Below, piece after piece: positions 26,101 to 34,100 of a DNA stretch of 64,000 nucleotides (within the stretch, counting starts at the first letter, position 1; every line of letters begins with the position of its first letter). Under the pieces are notes generated by a model that did no database searches, was not told the DNA's origin, and saw only the letters and a list, made by a program, of their open reading frames with translations. The stretch covers positions 1 to 64,000 of the forward strand of contig NZ_LQOY01000207.1 of assembly GCF_002101675.1 (NCBI RefSeq). The letters are read 5' to 3'. The DNA is from Mycobacterium gordonae (lineage in GTDB: Bacteria; Actinomycetota; Actinomycetes; Mycobacteriales; Mycobacteriaceae). The position numbers and the translations under genes are program-made.

Positions 26101-26609
26101 CCTGGCCGGGGCAGGGTCTGCTGGGTGCCGTCCGGCAGAAATCGGGTCCGAAGCATGGGATGCGCGGCGACAAGATCACGAACCGCCCGCTCCAGCCTAC
26201 CTGGATCGATTGCCCCGCAATCGAACTCAACATAGAGATGGGCGGCCACTCCGCCCAGCTCCTGCTCGTCGGATCGCCCGACCCAGTACGCGTGCTGCAT
26301 CGGGGCCAACGGGAACGGCGCGTACTCGTCGAGCTCCGGTTCCGTCCGGAACGGCGGGGCCGCCGTTTCGGCCGGTTCTCCGCAGAGCAGAGCATGCCAC
26401 GAGTCAACCGTGGGTTTCGCCGCCAGCTCGGCGAAGGTGATGGCGGCGCCGCGCTTACGCCATCCTCCGGCCATCGCCATCATGCGAATCGAGTTCAGCC
26501 CCAACTCGATGAGGTCGTCTTGGTCAGCGATGTCTTCGGCAGGGCAGCCGAGTTGGGCCGCGATGGTGTCCTTGATCTCGTCCCTGCTGATCCATTCCTC
26601 GCCGGGCAC
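23133..26609 (-). CDS. mbtB: Mycobactin NRPS MbtB-like: ArCP-Cy-A-PCP, without thioesterase
   Basis: 1158 residues. An aryl carrier domain (LGLNS, Ser40) receives salicylate from MbtA. The cyclisation domain has DMLAGDAMS (D230, D235, S238), the DxxxxDxxS signature that forms the oxazoline from Ser or Thr. The adenylation domain (LLFTSGSTGLPKG; FDLSVYD, N in the following VPG strand, H at the last pocket site) gives an approximate code DLYNLGLIH, suggesting Ser/Thr, tentatively. The PCP Ser is near 1086 (GGDS). The chain ends soon after, so the C-terminal TE present in M. tuberculosis MbtB is absent. Start GTG 26609 is preceded by AAGGA; GTG 26633, overlapping the mbtF stop, is an alternative. 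Confidence 0.9.
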   Translation of the reverse strand: MPGEEWISRDEIKDTIAAQLGCPAEDIADQDDLIELGLNSIRMMAMAGGWRKRGAAITFAELAAKPTVDSWHALLCGEPAETAAPPFRTEPELDEYAPFPLAPMQHAYWVGRSDEQELGGVAAHLYVEFDCGAIDPGRLERAVRDLVAAHPMLRTRFLPDGTQQTLPRPGRPVFSVVDLRGHDRSTAESVLADMRDRKTHQRLAIEDGQVIDVTLTLRDGNRSRLHLDVDMLAGDAMSYRVLTGDLAGLYRGATLSPPGYSYQRYRVESRHSHDVDARRERDRQWWQRRLSEMPGAPELPTAPMGERGSPHRTVRYDHWLTPQAKDKLVSGAHARGVTPAVALAAVFADTIGGWSGQDRFLLNVPLFQREPVHPDIDRVIGDFTSSIMLEVDVGENMSVADRARAVQRSMYESGSHSCYSGLEVLRDLGRQRGEPVLAPVVFTSALDLGELFAEDVVEAFGEPVWIISQGPQVLLDVQITELRGGLLINWDVRESAFPAGMVDAMFNRFTEAVGRLAEGEAGWDAEAAVRLPRAQATVRAAVNSTDGPVTGRCLHQGFYEHAARRPNDPAVLWGCGEAAGAWSYRELSKNSLAVAGALRACGVQPGDAVAVQLPKGRDQIAAVLGVLAAGATYVPIGYDQPDERRARILQTADVVAALTVAGSDLGLGLPCVGVDAARNHPNPLPEAVFPDTGAIAYLLFTSGSTGLPKGVEVPHSAAMNTIDAVNEWFEVGKSDRALGVSALEFDLSVYDIFGMFSAGGAVVVVDATQADADHWVRLIRHHQVSILNCVPGILDMILQGAPAGLGSLRAVLLGGDWVGAELARRLPTVAPGCRFAGLGGATETAIHSTVCEVVGVPPAHWATVPFGVPLRNVRCRVVSPSGRDCLDWVPGELWVGGANVAAGYRHDPERTAQRFVEHDGIRWYKTGDMARYWPDGTIEFLGRADHQVQIRGYRVELGEVENALRSVPGVQQAVAAVVGAGAPMLVAAIAGEPAALTGGDVAEALADLLPSYMIPARIEILERIPLTPNGKLDRRAVVALLQPHPAGRDTAAPTDLEAALADFVAAALGLESVGVHDDFFALGGDSVLGTAVVARVREWLDVDHAVVADLFATRTVAGLAARLEDRESARGTPRRLAVIARHYLDIAALTDEEVLAEG

Positions 26610-26629
26610 CGTTGCTGATCCTTCCCGTG

Positions 26630-29600
26630 TCACGCCGCGGCTTCCAGCCCGGCGGCAAGTGCGGCCAGGGTGCGCTGCCACAGTTGCGTCAGCACCTCGA
26701 TGTCGGCCGGCGTAAACAGGGCAGCACTCCACAGCATGGTGTTGACGAGTTCCGCTCCGGCTGCGGTGCGCCGGACCAACAGACTCATGTTCAGTGCGAA
26801 ACGCAGCGGTAGATCCGGCTCGGGATCGACTGGCAATTCATCGATCTCGTGCCCTCCGATCAACGTCCACGGTTCGTCGGTGACCACCCCGAGGTCCAAG
26901 CGGCCCAGGTAGTTGAACAGCACCTGCGGCTCAGTCGCCGCTTGCAACTCCGGGATGCGGTTGACGTAACGGAGCAATCCGTAGTCCAGGCCGCCGAAGG
27001 GAACCGCGTCCAGATGCGCGGTCACCGAGTCGAGCAGTGTGCGGCCGACCTCGGGTGCCGCCTCGAGCCGCTCGATATCGACGGCGGCCGAACCGCCCCC
27101 GAGCCGGACGGGGAAAGCGGAGGTGAACCAGCCGACGGTGTTGGACGTGTCGGCGTCCAGGAGGGTATCGGCCCGGCCGTGACTGTCCAACGCGATCACC
27201 GCACCCGAGGATGGATCCTGCGCCCGCAATCGGCGCCAACTCGCCAGCACGACCGTCACGGCGCACAGCAGGATCTCACGCATTCGGTCGTCGCGGGTGA
27301 GGGTGGCCACCAGTCGCTCACTGACGTCAACCGGCGAGACCACGTTGCTGACTCGCAGCGTCGACCAGGTGTCGCGGGTCGGGTCCGGGTGCCGGGCCCC
27401 CAGGGCAGGATCGGGTTCGCGCAGCAGCGCGGCCCAATATTCGCGCTGGGCGTTCACCTCGGGCGCCGCCGCCCTGTCCCACATCAATTTCGACCACCGG
27501 CGGTAGGACGTGAACTCCGGCAATGCTTTCGGCGCGGCGCCCGCCTGGACCGATCGCCAGCCCTCCGCGACATCGCTGAGCAGAATGTGCCAGGACACCA
27601 CATCGACCACCAGGTGGTGGATCGTCAGCAGCAGCAGCTGGCGCTCCGCCGCGCCATCGAACCACACCGCCCGCATCATCGCGCCCGCATGGGGATCGAT
27701 CTCGTCGATCACCCGCCGCGCCGAAATTCCCACCAGCGCGGCTAATTCGGCATCCGTCCCAGTGGGCAGCTGCACCCGGGACAGCAGCTCAGCGGCAACC
27801 ACGACACCGGGCTCACGAGTCACCAGACGAGCCCCGTCGGGTGTATCGGTCAGGATCGATCGCAACGCCTCGTGCCCGTCCAGCACGAGCTGCAGCAGCT
27901 GCTCTATCCCCGGGGCATCGATGCCGACCGGCAGCCGCAGCAGCACCGTGTTGGTGAAGCGCCGATAGTTGCCGTACTCGTTCACCCAGGACACGATCGG
28001 CAGCGGCGGGACTTCGCCGTATTCGGTATCGGCGACCATCGGGTCGGACCCTCCCGCGGTGTCCATTGCGGCCGCCAGCAGGCGGATGGTCGGCGCCGTG
28101 AACACCATGCGAGGGCTCAGTGCCAGACCGCGCCGCCTGGCCTTGTGCACCAAACCGATCGCCACGATGCTGTCCAGCCCGATGCTGAAGAAGTCGTCGT
28201 CCAGGTTCGGCGTCACTCCGTTGAACTGTTCGGCGAACAGCTCGCAGAGCGCCCGCTCAGTGTCGGTGGACGGGGCCACCGGCCCACCACCGCCCACGGC
28301 GAGTTCCTCGCGCGCCAACTCCTGTAGCGCGTGACCGTCCAGTTTGCCATTGGCGTTCACCGGCAGCCCGGGTAGTGCCACGATCCGTGCCGGAACCATG
28401 TACGCGGGCAGGCATTCGGTCAAAGCGACCCGCAACCGAGCGGTGTCAGGTTCCCTATCGCCCTGCCAGACAACGAAACTCACTACCGTGGCACCGCCCG
28501 CTCGCCGCACCACCGAGACGGCCGCGTCGTGTACGCCGGGCTGCGATCGCAGCGCCCCCTCGATCTCGCCGATCTCCACCCGGTAGCCGCGGATCTTGAC
28601 CTGGGTGTCCCCGCGTCCCAGATAGGCCAGACCGCCGTGCGGCAAACGCCGCACCAGGTCACCGGTGCGATACATGCGCTGTCCCGGCCGGAAGGGATCG
28701 GCCACGAAGCGGGCGGCCGTCATCGCGGGTTGGCCGACGTAGCCGCGTGCAAGCTGATGGCCGGACAGGTAGAGCTCTCCGACCGCGCCGTGGGGGACGA
28801 CACGTAAGGCCGAATCCAGCACATAGCCGCGGGTTTCGGCGTTGACGGTTCCGATGGTCGGTGCCGGGTAGTCACGCACGGCGGCGACCACCGCCTCGAC
28901 GGTCGCTTCGGTGGGCCCGTAGCAGTTGTACACCGCGCCTGCCGGCAGCGCACGAAGCTGCTGCCACAGCACAGTGTTTATCGCTTCACCGCCCAACGCG
29001 AGCACGGCGAGGTGCTGATCCGATAATCCGGCGGCCCGCAATTGAACCAGCATCGAGGGAGTGGTGTCGATCATGTCGATCCGGTGATCGGCGATCCCTT
29101 GCACCAGGCGGTCCGCGTCGCGCATCTCCTGCGCGTCGAACAGGTGAATTCCGTGTCCGTCGAGCAGACCCACCATCGGCTGCCACGACGCGTCGAAGCT
29201 CAGCGACCACGCGTGTGCGATACGCATCGGCCGGCCCAGCCGCTGCCAGGCCGGGCGGTAGACACGCTCGCGGTGGTCGTCATGGTAGCTGAGCAGAGCG
29301 CCATGGGTGCCGATCACACCTTTCGGCTCGCCGGTGGAGCCCGACGTGAAGATGACGTAGGCGCTGCTATCGGGATGGCGCGCTACGGTCGGGGCGACGG
29401 CATCGCGCCGCGAGATGCGCTTGGCCACCTCGGGGTCGTCGATGACCAGGGTCGGAAGCTCGGCTGAGGCCAGTGCCGCGCTGTCGGCGTCGCTGATCGC
29501 CAGCACCGGGTTGGCCTGGCGCAGCATCGATTCGATGCGCGCGCCGGGCAGGGTGACATCGATCGGCAGATAGGCGGCGCCGGCGCCCAGTACCCCGAGG

Positions 29601-31159
29601 ATCGCCACGATGGATTGCGCCGAGCGTCGCATGACCAGTGCGACAACGGTTTCCGCGCCGATCCCGCGCTCCGCCAACTCGCCGGCCAGTCGCGCCGCAC
29701 CGGCATGGAGTTCGGCGTACGTCCAGCGCCCCCCGTCGCTGGTGGTCAGGGCGAGCGCCTCGGGGGTGGCGAGGGCCTGCCGCTCGAACGACTCCCACAC
29801 ATTGGCTTCAGGCCGGGGAGCAAGCTCGGCGTGCCGGAAACACTCGGCGCGTTCCGCCGCGGTCAGCACCTCCAGCGCCTCGGGCGTTCGGTCCCCGATG
29901 CCGGGCAGCTGGCGCAGCACCGCGACCATGCGCTCGCAAATCTGAGCCCCCGGAAAATGTTGCAGTGCTTCGGCGATCGCCTCGACGACCACGATCAATC
30001 GGTCGTCGATCTGGTGCGACACCACGGTCAGCGGATAGTGCGTCAGGCTCTCACCGGAGACCGCGGCGAAGCGGGTGCCGTCGGAGGTGGTGACCGGCCG
30101 GATGGCGTCGTGCAGCGGTGCGTTCTCGAACACGAACAGGGTGTCGAACAGGCTGCCACGGCCGTCGGCGCGTTGCAGTTCCGACAGGCTCAGGTAGCCG
30201 ATGCCCCGCATCGTCGACGAATCCCGTTGCAGCCGGGCGCACTGCTCGACGACCGGGACGGTGCCGCTCACGGTGTGCACCACCGGGACAGCGTTGATGA
30301 ACAGTCCGACCATGGTCTCTACGCCGGGCAGTCGCTCGGGACGTCCGGAGACGATGGTGCCGAAAACAAGGTCCCGGCGGTCGGTGAGCCGGCTGAGCAC
30401 CACGGCCCAGGCGAACAGCACCGCGGTGTTCAGCGTCAGCCCGTTGCGTGCGGCCCAGTCCCGCAGCCGGCTCGTATCTTCGGCCGTCAGCAGCAGCTGA
30501 GACTTCTCCGGCACGCCCGCTGCGACGGTGCCCTCGCCCAGCATCAGCGGAGCGCTCACACCCTGCAGATACTTCGTCCAGGTCGCGGTGGCAGCGGCCC
30601 GGTCCTGTGTTGCGAGCCAGGCGATGTAGTCACGATAGGGGCGGGCGGCGGGTAGCCCGTCGGCGCGACCTCCCGCCTCGTAGACCGCGAGCATTTCGGT
30701 GAAGAAGACGCCGAGTCCCCAGCCGTCCACCAGAATGTGGTGGGCGGTGACGATCATCCGGCGCCGTTCCCCGCCGGGAACGGTGAGCAGAACCACGCGC
30801 AGCGCGGGACCTCGGCTCAGATCGAACGGGCGGTGCCGCTCCGAGCGGGCTATCGAATCGAATTCCTCTGGTGTCGCCACTCGTTCGGACCAGGGCAGCT
30901 CCGCGTGGGAGGGCACGATCTGAACCGGCCTGGGCACGTCACGATCCCAGAACGCGGCGCGCAGGTTCGGGTGGCGCTCCAGCATGGCCGCCGCGCTGCG
31001 GCGCAACAGCGCGACGTTCAGCGGCCCGTCGATGTCGACGACGATCTGCATGGTGTAGATGTCGAGGCTGTCCTGCGCGAGGCGGGACAACGCGAACAGC
31101 CCCTCCTGCAAGGGACTTAGCGCGAGAACGTCCTCGATCTGTGGCGGGGAAGTCGGCAC
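26630..31159 (-). CDS. mbtF: Mycobactin NRPS MbtF-like: C-A-PCP-C(E-like)
   Basis: 1509 residues. Condensation domain with HHILVDGWG near 140; adenylation domain with FTSGSTGEPKG near 605, FDASWQP and CYGPTEATVEA; PCP with GLDS (Ser997); terminal condensation/epimerisation-type domain with HHLVVDVVSW near 1182 and FNYLGRLD. The layout matches M. tuberculosis MbtF (1461 residues), which adds the second lysine and whose last domain is thought to release it as the cyclic cobactin. GTG start, 9 bp after the mbtE stop. The order mbtE-mbtF-mbtB on one transcript differs from M. tuberculosis. Confidence 0.9.
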   Translation of the reverse strand: MPTSPPQIEDVLALSPLQEGLFALSRLAQDSLDIYTMQIVVDIDGPLNVALLRRSAAAMLERHPNLRAAFWDRDVPRPVQIVPSHAELPWSERVATPEEFDSIARSERHRPFDLSRGPALRVVLLTVPGGERRRMIVTAHHILVDGWGLGVFFTEMLAVYEAGGRADGLPAARPYRDYIAWLATQDRAAATATWTKYLQGVSAPLMLGEGTVAAGVPEKSQLLLTAEDTSRLRDWAARNGLTLNTAVLFAWAVVLSRLTDRRDLVFGTIVSGRPERLPGVETMVGLFINAVPVVHTVSGTVPVVEQCARLQRDSSTMRGIGYLSLSELQRADGRGSLFDTLFVFENAPLHDAIRPVTTSDGTRFAAVSGESLTHYPLTVVSHQIDDRLIVVVEAIAEALQHFPGAQICERMVAVLRQLPGIGDRTPEALEVLTAAERAECFRHAELAPRPEANVWESFERQALATPEALALTTSDGGRWTYAELHAGAARLAGELAERGIGAETVVALVMRRSAQSIVAILGVLGAGAAYLPIDVTLPGARIESMLRQANPVLAISDADSAALASAELPTLVIDDPEVAKRISRRDAVAPTVARHPDSSAYVIFTSGSTGEPKGVIGTHGALLSYHDDHRERVYRPAWQRLGRPMRIAHAWSLSFDASWQPMVGLLDGHGIHLFDAQEMRDADRLVQGIADHRIDMIDTTPSMLVQLRAAGLSDQHLAVLALGGEAINTVLWQQLRALPAGAVYNCYGPTEATVEAVVAAVRDYPAPTIGTVNAETRGYVLDSALRVVPHGAVGELYLSGHQLARGYVGQPAMTAARFVADPFRPGQRMYRTGDLVRRLPHGGLAYLGRGDTQVKIRGYRVEIGEIEGALRSQPGVHDAAVSVVRRAGGATVVSFVVWQGDREPDTARLRVALTECLPAYMVPARIVALPGLPVNANGKLDGHALQELAREELAVGGGGPVAPSTDTERALCELFAEQFNGVTPNLDDDFFSIGLDSIVAIGLVHKARRRGLALSPRMVFTAPTIRLLAAAMDTAGGSDPMVADTEYGEVPPLPIVSWVNEYGNYRRFTNTVLLRLPVGIDAPGIEQLLQLVLDGHEALRSILTDTPDGARLVTREPGVVVAAELLSRVQLPTGTDAELAALVGISARRVIDEIDPHAGAMMRAVWFDGAAERQLLLLTIHHLVVDVVSWHILLSDVAEGWRSVQAGAAPKALPEFTSYRRWSKLMWDRAAAPEVNAQREYWAALLREPDPALGARHPDPTRDTWSTLRVSNVVSPVDVSERLVATLTRDDRMREILLCAVTVVLASWRRLRAQDPSSGAVIALDSHGRADTLLDADTSNTVGWFTSAFPVRLGGGSAAVDIERLEAAPEVGRTLLDSVTAHLDAVPFGGLDYGLLRYVNRIPELQAATEPQVLFNYLGRLDLGVVTDEPWTLIGGHEIDELPVDPEPDLPLRFALNMSLLVRRTAAGAELVNTMLWSAALFTPADIEVLTQLWQRTLAALAAGLEAAA

Positions 31160-31168
31160 GGTGTCCCG

Positions 31169-34100
31169 CTACTGCTGAAGCCAGGAGGCGTTGAGCGCGG
31201 CCAAGGCGTCGGAGTCGAGGCCCGAGGCACTCATCGGCGCGCTCTGCAAGACGGGCGCTGGGACGTCGGAATCCGGTTGTGCCGCAGCCGCATTGCCGGC
31301 GGCGTCCACGGCGCCGGCCACCTCGGCGAGGGTCATGTGCTCGAAGACCATGACCGGGGCCAGGGCGAGGCCGGCCGCGTTGGCGCGTGCGGACATCTGT
31401 ACGGCGATCACGCTGTCGCCCCCGAGGGCGAAGAAGTTGTCTTCCCGGTCAACGCCGGAGATCTCCAGCAGCTCTTCGAGCAGGGCGATCAGCGCGCGTT
31501 CGGTCTCGGGGGAGCCGACGGGCTTCGAGGCGGATACTTCCAGCGCTGCGGGCGGCGCCATCAGTTCGGCCATGACATCGGCCGGCAGCAACTCCAGTTC
31601 CGAAACCGGGCGGTCCGGGTTCGTCACGAACGCATCGAGCAACCGGTCGAACGCAGCGGCCAGGTGTCGAACCGTCTGCGGCTCATAAAGATCGGCGCTG
31701 GCGAGGAACCGCACCTCGAGCCCCCCGTCGGGCACCACACTGACGCTCACGTCGAGATCCAGCAGCGACATTCCGAACTCCATGGGAACGGGCACTACGG
31801 TCGTTCCGGGGGTGGCGAGGTTCCGCGGCGCCTGCGCCCAATCCTCGGTGCGGAAGTGCAGCGAGGTCTGGAAGAACGGGTGGTTGCGCGCACTCGAACG
31901 CGGCGGGTTGAGCGCTTCGACGAGCCGGTCGATGGGCAGCTCTTGGTGCGACAGCGCGTCGAGTACCGTTGCGCGGCAACGTGCGAGCGTGGTTCGCAGA
32001 CTCGGATCGCCCGCCAGGTCATTGCGCAACGCCAGCACGTTGGCGAAAGGCCCGTCCACCTTTGCCACCGCGACGTCGTCGCGCGAGGCGACCGGAGTGC
32101 CGATGACGATGTCTGTGCCTGCGCCGACCCGGTGCAGCAACGCCGCCAGGGCGGCTTGATAAACCATGAACTCACTGGCGCCGGCGTGATCGGCGAGCAC
32201 GGTCAGCAGGGCACGTCGCGCCGCCGGCACCGCGAACGTGACCGACTCGGCGCGCTGGCCCACCACCGCCGGACGCGGGCGGTCGGCCGCCATCGGGACT
32301 TCGGCGGGCAGTCCGGCCAGTGCCGCGCGCCAGTGGTCCAACTCGGACGCTGCCCACTGCTCCGGGGAGTCAAAGGTATCCCGTTGCCACAGTGCGTAAT
32401 CGATGAACTGCAGTGGCAGCGGGTCCCACTGCGGCACCCGGCCCGTGCAGCGTGCCTGGTAGGCGGTGATCAGGTCTTCGTAGATGACCCCGAGCGAATT
32501 GTGGTCGGTGACGATGTGGTGGATGAGCACGACGAGCACATGGGTTCGGGGGTCGAGCTTGAGCAGTGTCGGACGGATCATCGGGCCGGACGTCAGATCG
32601 AACAGGTAGCCGCGCAGCGCCGCGATCGTGGCGTCGGCCTCCTCGGCGGCGACCTCGCGGACCGGTAGGTCCAGTCTCAGAGTCGGCTGCGCGAACTGAT
32701 ACGGAATGCCTTCGTGCTCAAGAAAAACGGTGCGCAGGGCCTCGTGTCGCGCCACCACGTCGTTGAGGGCGTCGATGAGTGCGGGCACATCCAGCGGACC
32801 GGTGAAGCGCAGCGTGAGTCCAAGATTGAAGACGTCGTTGGCTCCCCGCATCCGGTGTTGGAACCACATGGCCAACTGCGAGTAGGACAAGGGGGGACGT
32901 TCGGGGCGAATCGTCGCGACAAGTTCCGGACGGCCCGAGGGTCCCGCGGGCAGCTCAGCACCGCACTCGTCGTCGAGGTCCACGTCATCGAGGTCGATGC
33001 CGAAGGCGGCACGAAACTCTTCGGTCAGCCGGGCGGCCAACCCGGCCGGTGTCGGAGCGTCGAACACGGTGCGGACACTGCAGTCCACCCCGATCTCGGC
33101 GCGAATCTGCGCGACCAGACGAGCCGCCAACAGCGAATGACCGCCCAGGTCGAAGAACGAATCGTCGACGCCGACCCGCTCGCTGCCGAAGAGGCGGCCG
33201 AAGACGGCGCACACCCGCCGCTCCGTCGCCGTCGCCGGAGCGCGGTAGCCGCGAGCGTTGACCGGGGTCGGCGCCGGAAGTGCCCGTTTGTCCAGCTTGC
33301 CGTGGACGGTCAGTGGGATGTCGGAGATCACCGCAGCCGCCGTGGGCACCATGTACTGCGGCAGCGAAGCGGCGGCATGAGCCTGAATCTCGTTGAGAGA
33401 CAGCTTTATCGGGCCCGAGTCGGCGGGCGTCGCCGGCACCAGGTAGGCAACCAGCCGTGCCCCCGCCGGGGTTTCCTCCGCCAGCACCAGGCAGTGCCGC
33501 ACCGCCGGATGCGTGGCGATCACGGACTCGACTTCGCCGAGTTCGATCCGGAAACCGCGGACCTTGACCTGCTCGTCGGCGCGGCCGACGAATTCCAATT
33601 TTCCGGCCTGGTTGCGTCGTACCAGATCACCCGTCCGATACAGCCGCATCCCCGGATTGAACGGGTCGGCGACGAATCGCTGCGCGGTCAGCGCTGGACG
33701 TCCGAGATATCCCCGGGCCAGTTGCACACCGCCCAGGTACAGCTCACCGACCACGTCGGCCGCAACCAGCTGCAACTCCTGATCGAGCACATAGGCGTAC
33801 ACGTTCTGGTTCGGCACGCCGATAGGCACCACACCCGCACCCTGGCGTCCCTTGACGGGCATGTGCGTGGCGCAGATGACCGCCTCCGTCGGCCCGTAGT
33901 GGTTACGCAGCGAGGCATCGAAGTGTTCGGCGAACCTGTCGGCCACCTCGCCCGGAAGCGCTTCCCCGCCCACCGGCACATGACGCAGCTGTCGCCACTG
34001 GCCTGGCTGTGGCAGCAACAGCAGCGTGCTCAGCATCGAGGGCACCATGTGCAGCACGGTGACTCCGTGGCGGCTGATCAGATCCGCGATGTAGGAAACG

